Below, one piece after another: positions 10,164-23,905 of a stretch of 64,000 bases of DNA. Below the pieces are notes generated by a model that saw only the letters and a program-made list of their open reading frames with translations, had not been told where the DNA came from and ran no database searches. Position numbers and translations under genes: made by a program. Numbering within the stretch: the stretch's first letter is position 1; each line of letters opens with the position of its first letter. Source of the stretch: Adiantum capillus-veneris (lineage: Eukaryota; Streptophyta; Polypodiopsida; Polypodiales; Pteridaceae); contig CM043970.1 in assembly GCA_014529385.2 (NCBI GenBank), positions 67,912,567-67,976,566 of the forward strand, given 5' to 3'.

Positions 10164-12955
10164 AGTAATTTCAAAGTATGGGGATAGTGTTCTATTGAGG
10201 TTTGAAGACATTCAACTTTTCCACTCCATCCTCAACATTGACTATGTGGAGGATTCTTATTCTTCATAGGTTGCTATCTAAAATATCAGTCAAAAATTAA
10301 AAAAACATTTTTCTTCTTAGTTGTTTATATTAATGTGCTACTGAGCTTTAATGGTTCTTTGCATTCTCATGAAGTCAGGTTTTGGTTTGATGGATTGACA
10401 CTAACTGCCCAAAATAGGAGATAAATGGCTTATGGTTAAAAATTTTGGCACTATGACTTAAGATTTGGCTTGATGGATGTAAAACTATTATACATTTGGT
10501 TCCAATACTTTGCATGCTTGGCACAAGTATGTGGAAGGACATCCTAAAATTCAAGGTATACCCAAATTTGGTACCCCCATCCTGACAACATCAAATGGGT
10601 TAAAGAAAAGATTTGTACTAGAGAGATGTGTATTACCAACAAAATCCTTTATATTATTGCCTTCAACTTATTGTGATAGTTCGTACTATGGAAACCACCT
10701 AGGCTCATTAAGGTACTCATTTTAAACCAAGAATGGGGCTGATTTTCCACTATCATGTTCAGAGTTTCGGACAAAATTATCGAGAAGAATGTTTGTTATT
10801 CTTTTCAGTCTCTCCCTCTAGACCTATTTCACAATATCTTTGGGAATCTTTTGTGTAATAATCCCCACCAAAAAGTAATCATGTATAATAATTTTCATAA
10901 AACATAGATGTCCTTTGACTTTTGGGACATGCATTGGGGGCTGATGAAATTACCAAACCCCATACTTATCTGACCACCTCACGAAAGCCAAAGTAGAAAT
11001 ACATGAGCATGAGCACATACCATCCACCAACCTCACCTTGCCTGATCGATGGTACAACACCCATAAACCCTACTTTTACTACTTGGAGTATGACCCCTAG
11101 TTGTCTCATGAACCTCAAGAGACTCACCAAAATGTAAGAACATGACCCTAGTCACCGCAAGCTACACTTGGAAATAGATATCCATTGCATTCGCGGCAAG
11201 AAAAAAACAATTAAATATTTTGAGCCATTTTTATGGTTTCTTTAGTGTCTTTTAACAATAGAAGAATAATTTTGATTTTTTGTATATCCTCTTAGACCCC
11301 AAATGTGTATTGATTTCTTTTTTTTAAAGTTCTATATACCATTTGTTCAGTCTCCCACCTCCCCTAGACCAATGCCCATCATCGTATTTTATAAAAAATG
11401 CCTAGTCTCTCAACCTATCTTAACCAACTTTTACTCTTCCAAAAACACAACACAACCATACACATTTAGCTTTGATAACACATATTCACACTTACCGTCT
11501 CTAGATTGGCCAATTTACTAATGAATCTATGTATATATATATATATATATATCTAAACAGATCATTGTTGTTACTAACTTCAAATAAACAAGATAATTGG
11601 ACACTGTTCAATAATAACAGTATAAGTCCTCTTCTTTTATTGATTTTTCTTTTCAAAAGTTACTTAGCACATGGGTGTGCCACTATACTAATATTTTATA
11701 AGATTGTAGCATGAATTCTCTGCTTGTTATACAATTAAATATCCAGACTAACCCCTACTTCAAAATACTAAGTTCATTTGACATACTAGCTCTCTTGTAC
11801 AAGATCATGTCAAAATCTTTGAACGGTCTACATATTTGACTCACAAAAGAAGGGAAAAAACAGGGATATATAGATTTAAATTATATGGTTTGTTTATTAG
11901 TTTTACTACTAATTGTATCTTCAAAAAACATTACGGTATGTAATTTCTTGGTGAGTTTAATCATAATAATCTCAATAGCGTATTTGATATCATTGTGATA
12001 CTTTTTTGTGAGTAACTCTCTTTGCAAATATACCTAAGGGTCTACATTCAAGTAGTTTTTCAACAAGGAATAATACCAACGGACACTTTTAGAAGCTAAT
12101 AGCTACTCACATGATCTAAGGTTCCTTGGGATAGTGAACAACAATTTGTAAGTGCTTTGCTACTCAACCATACTCCAATTTTGTGCCAAAGAGGTAGTAA
12201 ATGTTTTGTATTTTATGCCTTGCCTAGTCCATTGGTCACATACACACATAATTGTTGATTTAGGTAGTGTATAGGTTCTCATTTGTGTAGATTTTCTAAT
12301 TTGGTAAACACCAATTAAGTATTTATATCCATTGATTTAGGCATCACGAGTGCACATTTGTTCATCTAGGCAGCACATCAACAAATAACAGATTCACTAG
12401 TTTAAACAATACTAAATGCAGGTTTTCTAGTTTAGGAAACACAAGTGTAGATTTTGCAGCATGACTCGTAGGTGTCAATTTGCCAATCTAGGCAACACCA
12501 ATTCCAAAATCATGCTATACTTGCCCACCACCACTACCCCTAGTATGATTTTGTAACATGGGTATATAATGAACGAGATTTAGATTTGGTTTTGCATTCG
12601 GTATGTGATCATCTCATATCAACAGTCTTATTGAATTGAACTTAAAAATAATCAAAATTGATTATTGAAGGATGATTGAGACCAATCATATCCTCGTCCA
12701 TCAAGATGTGATATATACTACTTATTCTCATGGTATGGGTCACTAGAAAACACAAAAACTGGATGATGGAAGGCATAAGCAAGTTGATTTGTTTCAATAG
12801 CTAATTTTTTATACATGGTAATCTAGACACATAGTTTTTAAATTTTTTTTTGACAAGCATGATTTGTAGATAATAATATAGCATCTGAGGACAATTGCTT
12901 TTCTAATGGAGAGGTATAAAATGAGAAAATATATTTTTGGTATAGGTGACAAGTG

Positions 12956-13173
12956 GCAAAAGATTGCTATGATGTATGGAATATGCCAAAGGATAGCAAT
13001 TTTATGGGTATCATAAAATTAAAGAGCTATTTATGAGCTATGGTCATAAATGTCAAAGCAAAAGATTGCTATGATGTATGGAATATGCCAAAGGATAGAA
13101 ATTTTATGGGTATCATACAATTAAAGAGCTATTTATGAGGTATTTAAAGAGATATGGTCATTTCAATGTCAAA
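12956..13173. repeat. Internal 103-bp direct duplication in the unit
   Basis: GCAAAAGATTGCTATGATG starts at 12956 and again at 13059. Both halves run through CCAAAGGATAG and AAAGAGCTATTTATGAG. The related fragment at 6625-7030 has a single copy, so the duplication arose within this lineage. It is present in copies 2-4 at the same offset. Confidence 0.85.
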
Positions 13174-13286
13174 GCAGTCAGTTTGTTCTCATTATGAGCA
13201 TTCAAGAAATATATAAATAAATATGTGTCAGAGGAAAATGCCCACTCTGACATGGGGGAAAATTGTATCGAGTGGCCACTGTCCAT

Positions 13287-13325
<39 letters not shown>

Positions 13326-13584
13326 CTCTCCTCAATATGTGCCTTGTAGAACTTCATTCTAGGAGGTGCACCTACACATGCTCTCATACCCTATCTCACT
13401 CTCTATCTCTATAAGGTTTGGATTACGTGTCTATGCAATCTTTTAGGTATGCAGATATATTGATTTTATCCTTTTCATAATGCTTGTGATGGCTGCTTTT
13501 GTTTACTGCAATTGTGCTCTATCCTTTTCAATACCTCTCACTCACAACCCTACCCTCACATGCCTATCACAAGCCCCCTTCACC

Positions 13585-13927
13585 TACGCTTATATGCTCC
13601 TAGGGAGTTTGTAAACATGTCCATAATTTTCTCATATGTCCTCTCATCCATGAGATCAATGTCATCGACAAAGTCTCCGTCTTTAATGAAGTGGTAGTAC
13701 ACCTCAACCTACTTCACCTTACATGGAACATTGAGTTCCATGCCAATTGTATGCTGATATGAGTTGTTGCAATAGATGACTGGGAGTCTCTGAACCATTA
13801 TGCCCAACTCTCCACGTAGCAAGAAAAATCCAATATCAACCTCAACAAAGAAAAAGCTAACACTAGGATGATCAAGTCTTGATGATGGATAGTCTACTAA
13901 TAGATGGTGAAATTTTTTGTTTATCAT
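13585..13927 (-). pseudogene. Ty1/Copia RNase H and pol C-terminus remnant (copy 1)
   Basis: A minus-strand frame with one internal TAG (near 13710) reads ELGIMVQRLPVIYCNN, then VEVYYHFIKDG, DDIDLMDERTYEKI and FTNSLGAYK. These match in order the end of plant Copia pol: the RNase H segment with IYCDN, the HIEVHYHFIRE block, the DIDL block and the terminal IFTKSLG. The aspartate of the IYCDN motif is replaced (CNN). Further upstream on the same strand (13985-14170) a segment ending SRTSGYFF resembles the DDRRSTSGY block of the same domain. Non-functional. It lies antisense to the Ty3 fragment that follows, showing that the unit is a chimera of unrelated elements. Confidence 0.75.
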
Positions 13928-15081
13928 TCAAGCTTCAAGGAAAAACCAATCATTAGAGGGAAAAATAGTAGTATCCATAATGGCCTACACTATGAAGAAA
14001 TAACCACTTGTCCTTGAAAGCTTGAGCACATTAGTTGCAACAAACATGGTGAAAAAACATGGGTAACATCCTCTCATTTTGTCATTGGTCGCATTTGCTT
14101 GGCCTTCAATAGGTGTTAGTGCTAAGGTAACAAGAGCTGGATAAAGAGCATCAAAAGGGTTGCCACTCATTTTTTAAAGCCAATCAATTGTATTAAATCC
14201 CTTTGTATCATTGAAAAATCCTGCAAAGTCCAAAGCTGTTGTAATATTATTTATTGCCAATGAGTCTAAAGGGGTTGAGGACCTCCAAGTTTGTTTTCAT
14301 ATGCAGTTTTTAAGCCTTATATTGAGCCCAGATAGCCAGAAATCCATTCTTTGAACCTTGGCTAAGGTTTAAAATTAGCCAACGTTTGTATTAAAAACCT
14401 CAGTTTTTGAATAAGTAAAGTAAGTGTTTGCTGCAGAAGCTCAACGTGAGTCTACTGTTTCTTTGAATCTTTGTGTCTCTCTCGTACGGCGTTGCATTGT
14501 TATTCCGAGCATACCTACACGTTTGTAGATGAAAAATCTTCCATTTAATGTAAGTTTCTTGCGATAAAAGTGTGATTTTAGTCATTCTTTCTACAAGCTA
14601 ATTTTGCTCCCTATGCACCATACACGCACCAGAATTGGTTTTTGACCATAGGAATAGGTAGAGCATATTTAGAGGACGCTATAGATTGCTTCAAAGTCCA
14701 AAACTGCCTAACCTAAAATAGGTTGTTTATCTTAGGTGCAATTTGGTCCGAGTGTCAAAAATGACGTTTGAGTACACTGGAGAGTCAAGGATACTCTACT
14801 CATGCTAGGCATAAAGTTTTGTTGCATTCAGAAACTTGTAGCTATACCTAATTATCAGAATAAGCTTGCAGTAAGAAAAATAGTTTTTGATGTTTTACAC
14901 ACATTTGAGACTGAGATAGGTAGGAACGGCCTAGACTTCGGTTTTTCGAGAGATTAGCTATTTCTTGTAGCCTCCATGCACTAGTCGAGTCATCTACGTC
15001 CCACAAATTGACAATTTTTATGTCTATGGTTCTCGCTTTGCTAGAAATGATATGGTGAGGCTTGGCAGCCGACCCACATTT

Positions 15082-15100
15082 TGGTGCCATTGTCGGGGAT
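15082..15100 (+). other. Degenerate tRNA-Asp primer binding site (copy 1)
   Basis: TGGTGCCATTGTCGGGGAT matches 15 of 18 bases of the site complementary to the plant tRNA-Asp 3' end (TGGCGCCGTTGCCGGGGA), used by Athila-type Ty3 elements. All three mismatches are transitions, two of them at CpG. The sequence to its left should be the end of a 5' LTR; its start was not located. Confidence 0.7.
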
Positions 15101-15813
15101 GAGGCAACCTAGACTAGAGAAAAACCCAAATTATTTACTTAAATTTCCATCACTTCCTCTAGTTTCGGCTAGAGTAACACCTTTTTTTGACTTTATCACA
15201 GCTAAGAGGTGCTTGAGAGTAGAGATACCCGGGAAGGACCTCGGGAGATTTAGTTTAGTAGGATGGATTAGGTAGAGGGTCTAAAACTTGAAACCAGGGT
15301 GTGGATAAATCCTAAAACTTGTGGGAAAAGTAATCTGTGAAGAAAAAATGAAAAACATGTAAATCTAGAAGAGTGGTATCTTAGGCACGCCAAATATAGA
15401 AAACTCTCCAGAGGGGGCCGTATTATAACAAAACTTCAACGCATAGAGTCTAATTAGACCATAAGACAACTCCTGAGAAAGTTTCATCAAATTTGGAGCT
15501 GTGTAAGGGTACAAACACCAAGAAAACTGGAAAACCAAGCCATGGGATAAAAAACAATGATAAAAACATTGGTGAATTGTCCAAACTTTGTGAAACTCAT
15601 TGTACAAGCTTGAAATCACATGTACAATCCACTCCAAGTCACATTGGCCAAGAATGTGTTGAAATAGAGAAGATTTATCTTAGGCGAGCCGAAGACAAAT
15701 CTTCCACCAAGAAAGCATTTTCACCTTTTGACACCAAGATTGAGTTTTTTCAGGTTGTGGAAACCCCAATTGTGTGGTAATAGTTGAGATAGACTCTATA
15801 GATAGGTGTAGCC

Positions 15814-15833
15814 ATCTTAGGTGCGCCTAAGAT
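15814..15833. repeat. Short palindrome in retrotransposon leader
   Basis: ATCTTAGG and CCTAAGAT flank TGCG, an 8-bp stem with a 4-base loop. The same ATCTTAGG word followed by YR and GC-rich bases occurs near 14736, 15369 and 15677 of the unit. Confidence 0.6.
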
Positions 15834-16339
15834 AAAACTGAGCAGAATTTCATATTTTTTGCACATAAGGTCTATTGGGCATTAGAAAAAGGAATTTTTT
15901 TATACTTTGTGATCAAGGATTGACAAAATGTGGAGTCACATGCAACTTCAAGTGCTGTTGTGTAGGGAATTGTGACTTTGTGAAGGACAAGAGAGCAAAT
16001 AGAAAAAGCATTGCGTTTGAAACCAAAGACAACCTTCCAAGTTTGAAGTATTATTTCAATTAACTTGCATAAATCCATATAGGAATCTAAGATCTGGTAG
16101 AGTTTTGGGAAACTCAATTGACTCAGGAGAGAATAGGAGCAGATTGTCCACAGAAGAGAGTGTAAACCAAGGGAGACCATTAGAAAATTGCGGAAGAAGT
16201 GCTAGATACTTACTCCCATTCAAACTATGACATGTCTTCTTTTTTGACACAATCAAGAATTAAGACCTCTCTCAAGTTCAAGCACATCTTGATTGTTTTC
16301 AAGAATGACAAGTATGAAGCCCAAATTTATTTTGACCCA

Positions 16340-17178
16340 AATGAAGAGTTAGGATAGACGACCGTACCATTGATTTTGAAGAGGAGGTTAGGGAAAACAA
16401 ATAGGATGACCTGTGTGTAGACCAAATTGGAGTACATTATTCCAAGATACAAGACCCTGATTTAGTGGATAAATGGGTATGAGAGGTTGATACTCTAATA
16501 CCAGATAAGGTCATAAAGGAGGGACCTCCAATGTTAGAATTAGAAGGGTATGAGTTAATAGATGATAAACCATTGAAATGCATCCCGACTCATAACCCAA
16601 GACTTAGAGTTTATTGCTAGGAAGAAAACAGTATTAAGGATCCCACTCATCTCTTTGGGGATAGTTACAACAATAAATTTTCCATGATAACATCAAAGAA
16701 GATTGAACAAACCAAGTACCAGGGACATTCAATCCGTGAAGCGATCATAGAAACCATACAAGAAATTGATCGGGATGTGGATTCAAATGCTAGATCTTAT
16801 GACAACATGGCCAACCAACGAGGAAGGGTAGCAAGGAGTAGTCACCTTAATAGCACCAACAAAGAAAGAAAGATGGAAAACGCCTATAACAAGGGAGAAA
16901 TGAGTGACACCAAAACAAGAAGAGTCCACACAAGTCACACTTACCAAACAGCCGGTTTGAGGGATTAATGGGAGAAACACCGGCTTGAAGGGAGAGAGTG
17001 GGGGCCAAACACAATCGTATTGTCATACCAACAGATTTCCAAAAGTGGGTTAAAAAATATAGCGAGATAGGGGACCCATATGATCATTTGGCTAGCTTTC
17101 ATGTTTTGAGAGTTAAGAGCATAATTGATTTCCATAAACAATTTGAGGAATTTGGGATGACCTTGGAGGGAAAAACCT
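16340..17178 (+). pseudogene. Truncated Ty3 gag remnant (copy 1)
   Basis: A broken gag reading frame follows the primer site and a ~1.2-kb leader. The frame through 16684-16968 is mostly open upstream to about 16340 with several stops. A frameshift near 16975 leads to a segment with the Ty3 gag signature GDPYDHLASFHVL, then FHKQFEEFGMTLEGKTLT. Family members continue with Trp and the rest of gag, but here the frame is cut at the unit junction and no protease, RT or integrase follows. Non-functional. Confidence 0.7.
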
Positions 17179-20011
17179 TGACTTAAGATTTGGCTTGATG
17201 GATGTAAAACTATTATACATTTGGTTCCAATACTTTGCATGCTTGGCACAAGTATGTGGAAGGACATCCTAAAATTCAAGGTATACCCAAATTTGGTACC
17301 CCCATCCTGACAACATCAAATGGGTTAAAGAAAAGATTTGTACTAGAGAGATGTGTATTACCAACAAAATCCTTTATATTATTGCCTTCAACTTATTGTG
17401 ATAGTTCGTACTATGGAAACCACCTAGGCTCATTAAGGTACTCATTTTAAACCAAGAATGGGGCTGATTTTCCACTATCATGTTCAGAGTTTCGGACAAA
17501 ATTATCGAGAAGAATGTTTGTTATTCTTTTCAGTCTCTCCCTCTAGACCTATTTCACAATATCTTTGGGAATCTTTTGTGTAATAATCCCCACCAAAAAG
17601 TAATCATGTATAATAATTTTCATAAAACATAGATGTCCTTTGACTTTTGGGACATGCATTGGGGGCTGATGAAATTACCAAACCCCATACTTATCTGACC
17701 ACCTCACGAAAGCCAAAGTAGAAATACATGAGCATGAGCACATACCATCCACCAACCTCACCTTGCCTGATCGATGGTACAACACCCATAAACCCTACTT
17801 TTACTACTTGGAGTATGACCCCTAGTTGTCTCATGAACCTCAAGAGACTCACCAAAATGTAAGAACATGACCCTAGTCACCGCAAGCTACACTTGGAAAT
17901 AGATATCCATTGCATTCGCGGCAAGAAAAAAACAATTAAATATTTTGAGCCATTTTTATGGTTTCTTTAGTGTCTTTTAACAATAGAAGAATAATTTTGA
18001 TTTTTTGTATATCCTCTTAGACCCCAAATGTGTATTGATTTCTTTTTTTTAAAGTTCTATATACCATTTGTTCAGTCTCCCACCTCCCCTAGACCAATGC
18101 CCATCATCGTATTTTATAAAAAATGCCTAGTCTCTCAACCTATCTTAACCAACTTTTACTCTTCCAAAAACACAACACAACCATACACATTTAGCTTTGA
18201 TAACACATATTCACACTTACCGTCTCTAGATTGGCCAATTTACTAATGAATCTATGTATATATATATATATATATATCTAAACAGATCATTGTTGTTACT
18301 AACTTCAAATAAACAAGATAATTGGACACTGTTCAATAATAACAGTATAAGTCCTCTTCTTTTATTGATTTTTCTTTTCAAAAGTTACTTAGCACATGGG
18401 TGTGCCACTATACTAATATTTTATAAGATTGTAGCATGAATTCTCTGCTTGTTATACAATTAAATATCCAGACTAACCCCTACTTCAAAATACTAAGTTC
18501 ATTTGACATACTAGCTCTCTTGTACAAGATCATGTCAAAATCTTTGAACGGTCTACATATTTGACTCACAAAAGAAGGGAAAAAACAGGGATATATAGAT
18601 TTAAATTATATGGTTTGTTTATTAGTTTTACTACTAATTGTATCTTCAAAAAACATTACGGTATGTAATTTCTTGGTGAGTTTAATCATAATAATCTCAA
18701 TAGCGTATTTGATATCATTGTGATACTTTTTTGTGAGTAACTCTCTTTGCAAATATACCTAAGGGTCTACATTCAAGTAGTTTTTCAACAAGGAATAATA
18801 CCAACGGACACTTTTAGAAGCTAATAGCTACTCACATGATCTAAGGTTCCTTGGGATAGTGAACAACAATTTGTAAGTGCTTTGCTACTCAACCATACTC
18901 CAATTTTGTGCCAAAGAGGTAGTAAATGTTTTGTATTTTATGCCTTGCCTAGTCCATTGGTCACATACACACATAATTGTTGATTTAGGTAGTGTATAGG
19001 TTCTCATTTGTGTAGATTTTCTAATTTGGTAAACACCAATTAAGTATTTATATCCATTGATTTAGGCATCACGAGTGCACATTTGTTCATCTAGGCAGCA
19101 CATCAACAAATAACAGATTCACTAGTTTAAACAATACTAAATGCAGGTTTTCTAGTTTAGGAAACACAAGTGTAGATTTTGCAGCATGACTCGTAGGTGT
19201 CAATTTGCCAATCTAGGCAACACCAATTCCAAAATCATGCTATACTTGCCCACCACCACTACCCCTAGTATGATTTTGTAACATGGGTATATAATGAACG
19301 AGATTTAGATTTGGTTTTGCATTCGGTATGTGATCATCTCATATCAACAGTCTTATTGAATTGAACTTAAAAATAATCAAAATTGATTATTGAAGGATGA
19401 TTGAGACCAATCATATCCTCGTCCATCAAGATGTGATATATACTACTTATTCTCATGGTATGGGTCACTAGAAAACACAAAAACTGGATGATGGAAGGCA
19501 TAAGCAAGTTGATTTGTTTCAATAGCTAATTTTTTATACATGGTAATCTAGACACATAGTTTTTAAATTTTTTTTTGACAAGCATGATTTGTAGATAATA
19601 ATATAGCATCTGAGGACAATTGCTTTTCTAATGGAGAGGTATAAAATGAGAAAATATATTTTTGGTATAGGTGACAAGTGGCAAAAGATTGCTATGATGT
19701 ATGGAATATGCCAAAGGATAGCAATTTTATGGGTATCATAAAATTAAAGAGCTATTTATGAGCTATGGTCATAAATGTCAAAGCAAAAGATTGCTATGAT
19801 GTATGGAATATGCCAAAGGATAGAAATTTTATGGGTATCATACAATTAAAGAGCTATTTATGAGGTATTTAAAGAGATATGGTCATTTCAATGTCAAAGC
19901 AGTCAGTTTGTTCTCATTATGAGCATTCAAGAAATATATAAATAAATATGTGTCAGAGGAAAATGCCCACTCTGACATGGGGGAAAATTGTATCGAGTGG
20001 CCAGTGTCCAT

Positions 20012-20052
<41 letters not shown>

Positions 20053-20311
20053 CTCTCCTCAATATGTGCCTTGTAGAACTTCATTCTAGGAGGTGCACCT
20101 ACACATGCTCTCATACCCTATCTCACTCTCTATCTCTATAAGGTTTGGATTACGTGTCTATGCAATCTTTTAGGTATGCAGATATATTGATTTTATCCTT
20201 TTCATAATGCTTGTGATGGCTGCTTTTGTTTACTGCAATTGTGCTCTATCCTTTTCAATACCTCTCACTCACAACCCTACCCTCACATGCCTATCACAAG
20301 CCCCCTTCACC

Positions 20312-20654
20312 TACGCTTATATGCTCCTAGGGAGTTTGTAAACATGTCCATAATTTTCTCATATGTCCTCTCATCCATGAGATCAATGTCATCGACAAAG
20401 TCTCCGTCTTTAATGAAGTGGTAGTACACCTCAACCTACTTCACCTTACATGGAACATTGAGTTCCATGCCAATTGTATGCTGATATGAGTTGTTGCAAT
20501 AGATGACTGAGAGTCTCTGAACCATTATGCCCAACTCTCCACGTAGCAAGAAAAATCCAATATCAACCTCAACAAAGAAAAAGCTAACACTAGGATGATC
20601 AAGTCTTGATGATGGATAGTCTACTAATAGATGGTGAAATTTTTTGTTTATCAT
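20312..20654 (-). pseudogene. Copia RNase H remnant (copy 2)
   Basis: Same remnant as at 13585-13927, with one Pro-to-Ser change (QRLSVIYCNN). Confidence 0.75.
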
Positions 20655-21808
20655 TCAAGCTTCAAGGAAAAACCAATCATTAGAGGGAAAAATAGTAGTA
20701 TCCATAATGGCCTACACTATGAAGAAATAACCACTTGTCCTTGAAAGCTTGAGCACATTAGTTGCAACAAACATGGTGAAAAAACATGGGTAACATCCTC
20801 TCATTTTGTCATTGGTCGCATTTGCTTGGCCTTCAATAGGTGTTAGTGCTAAGGTAACAAGAGCTGGATAAAGAGCATCAAAAGGGTTGCCACTCATTTT
20901 TTAAAGCCAATCAATTGTATTAAATCCCTTTGTATCATTGAAAAATCCTGCAAAGTCCAAAGCTGTTGTAATATTATTTATTGCCAATGAGTCTAAAGGG
21001 GTTGAGGACCTCCACGTTTGTTTTCATATGCAGTTTTTAAGCCTTATATTGAGCCCAGATAGCCAGAAATCCATTCTTTGAACCTTGGCTAAGGTTTAAA
21101 ATTAGCCAACGTTTGTATTAAAAACCTCAGTTTTTGAATAAGTAAAGTAAGTGTTTGCTGCAGAAGCTCAACGTGAGTCTACTGTTTCTTTGAATCTTTG
21201 TGTCTCTCTCGTACGGCGTTGCATTGTTATTCCGAGCATACCTACACGTTTGTAGATGAAAAATCTTCCATTTAATGTAAGTTTCTTGCGATAAAAGTGT
21301 GATTTTAGTCATTCTTTCTACAAGCTAATTTTGCTCCCTATGCACCATACACGCACCAGAATTGGTTTTTGACCATAGGAATAGGTAGAGCATATTTAGA
21401 GGACGCTATAGATTGCTTCAAAGTCCAAAACTGCCTAACCTAAAATAGGTTGTTTATCTTAGGTGCAATTTGGTCCGAGTGTCAAAAATGACGTTTGAGT
21501 ACACTGGAGAGTCAAGGATACTCTACTCATGCTAGGCATAAAGTTTTGTTGCATTCAGAAACTTGTAGCTATACCTAATTATCAGAATAAGCTTGCAGTA
21601 AGAAAAATAGTTTTTGATGTTTTACACACATTTGAGACTGAGATAGGTAGGAACGGCCTAGACTTCGGTTTTTCGAGAGATTAGCTATTTCTTGTAGCCT
21701 CCATGCACTAGTCGAGTCATCTACGTCCCACAAATTGACAATTTTTATGTCTATGGTTCTCGCTTTGCTAGAAATGATATGGTGAGGCTTGGCAGCCGAC
21801 CCACATTT

Positions 21809-21827
21809 TGGTGCCATTGTCGGGGAT
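21809..21827 (+). other. Degenerate tRNA-Asp primer binding site (copy 2)
   Basis: Identical to the site at 15082-15100. Confidence 0.7.
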
Positions 21828-23066
21828 GAGGCAACCTAGACTAGAGAAAAACCCAAATTATTTACTTAAATTTCCATCACTTCCTCTAGTTTCGGCTAGA
21901 GTAACACCTTTTTTTGACTTTATCACAGCTAAGAGGTGCTTGAGAGTAGAGATACCCGGGAAGGACCTCGGGAGATTTAGTTTAGTAGGATGGATTAGGT
22001 AGAGGGTCTAAAACTTGAAACCAGGGTGTGGATAAATCCTAAAACTTGTGGGAAAAGTAATCTGTGAAGAAAAAATGAAAAACATGTAAATCTAGAAGAG
22101 TGGTATCTTAGGCACGCCAAATATAGAAAACTCTCCAGAGGGGGCCGTATTATAACAAAACTTCAACGCATAGAGTCTAATTAGACCATAAGACAACTCC
22201 TGAGAAAGTTTCATCAAATTTGGAGCTGTGTAAGGGTACAAACACCAAGAAAACTGGAAAACCAAGCCATGGGATAAAAAACAATGATAAAAACATTGGT
22301 GAATTGTCCAAACTTTGTGAAACTCATTGTACAAGCTTGAAATCACATGTACAATCCACTCCAAGTCACATTGGCCAAGAATGTGTTGAAATAGAGAAGA
22401 TTTATCTTAGGCGAGCCGAAGACAAATCTTCCACCAAGAAAGCATTTTCACCTTTTGACACCAAGATTGAGTTTTTTCAGGTTGTGGAAACCCCAATTGT
22501 GTGGTAATAGTTGAGATAGACTCTATAGATAGGTGTAGCCATCTTAGGTGCGCCTAAGATAAAACTGAGCAGAATTTCATATTTTTTGCACATAAGGTCT
22601 ATTGGGCATTAGAAAAAGGAATTTTTTTATACTTTGTGATCAAGGATTGACAAAATGTGGAGTCACATGCAACTTCAAGTGCTGTTGTGTAGGGAATTGT
22701 GACTTTGTGAAGGACAAGAGAGCAAATAGAAAAAGCATTGCGTTTGAAACCAAAGACAACCTTCCAAGTTTGAAGTATTATTTCAATTAACTTGCATAAA
22801 TCCATATAGGAATCTAAGATCTGGTAGAGTTTTGGGAAACTCAATTGACTCAGGAGAGAATAGGAGCAGATTGTCCACAGAAGAGAGTGTAAACCAAGGG
22901 AGACCATTAGAAAATTGCGGAAGAAGTGCTAGATACTTACTCCCATTCAAACTATGACATGTCTTCTTTTTTGACACAATCAAGAATTAAGACCTCTCTC
23001 AAGTTCAAGCACATCTTGATTGTTTTCAAGAATGACAAGTATGAAGCCCAAATTTATTTTGACCCA

Positions 23067-23905
23067 AATGAAGAGTTAGGATAGACGACCGTACCATTGA
23101 TTTTGAAGAGGAGGTTAGGGAAAACAAATAGGATGACCTGTGTGTAGACCAAATTGGAGTACATTATTCCAAGATACAAGACCCTGATTTAGTGGATAAA
23201 TGGGTATGAGAGGTTGATACTCTAATACCAGATAAGGTCATAAAGGAGGGACCTCCAATGTTAGAATTAGAAGGGTATGAGTTAATAGATGATAAACCAT
23301 TGAAATGCATCCCGACTCATAACCCAAGACTTAGAGTTTATTGCTAGGAAGAAAACAGTATTAAGGATCCCACTCATCTCTTTGGGGATAGTTACAACAA
23401 TAAATTTTCCATGATAACATCAAAGAAGATTGAACAAACCAAGTACCAGGGACATTCAATCCGTGAAGCGATCATAGAAACCATACAAGAAATTGATCGG
23501 GATGTGGATTCAAATGCTAGATCTTATGACAACATGGCCAACCAACGAGGAAGGGTAGCAAGGAGTAGTCACCTTAATAGCACCAACAAAGAAAGAAAGA
23601 TGGAAAACGCCTATAACAAGGGAGAAATGAGTGACACCAAAACAAGAAGAGTCCACACAAGTCACACTTACCAAACAGCCGGTTTGAGGGATTAATGGGA
23701 GAAACACCGGCTTGAAGGGAGAGAGTGGGGGCCAAACACAATCGTATTGTCATACCAACAGATTTCCAAAAGTGGGTTAAAAAATATAGCGAGATAGGGG
23801 ACCCATATGATCATTTGGCTAGCTTTCATGTTTTGAGAGTTAAGAGCATAATTGATTTCCATAAACAATTTGAGGAATTTGGGATGACCTTGGAGGGAAA
23901 AACCT
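23067..23905 (+). pseudogene. Truncated Ty3 gag remnant (copy 2)
   Basis: Same breaks and same junction truncation as copy 1. Confidence 0.7.

Larger units (their letters stand above)
10454..17178 (+). repeat. Tandem unit, copy 1 (6725 bp)
   Basis: First full copy of a head-to-tail array. The unit begins at TGACTTAAGATTTGGC and ends in a truncated gag reading ...GGAAAAACCT, where the next copy starts. In order it holds AT-rich DNA with a TA run near 11530, an internal 103-bp duplication, a CT run, an antisense Copia RNase H remnant, and an Athila-like Ty3 start (primer site, leader, gag). The left edge is set by comparison with the later junctions: upstream of 10454 the sequence (GGCACTA) differs from the gag sequence that precedes the other copies. 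Confidence 0.97.
17179..23905 (+). repeat. Tandem unit, copy 2 (6727 bp)
   Basis: Head-to-tail with copy 1 and nearly identical to it. By eye the differences are the CT-run length, G for C near 20003 (shared with copy 3), A for G near 20510, and C for A near 21015. Confidence 0.97.

Noticed and set aside
10510-10725. 71-residue frame repeated in all five copies of the array, as a possible amplified gene
   Set aside because: Identity between copies reflects recent duplication of DNA, not selection. The frame has no domain, start context or codon signature, and the same holds for the other short frames in the unit.
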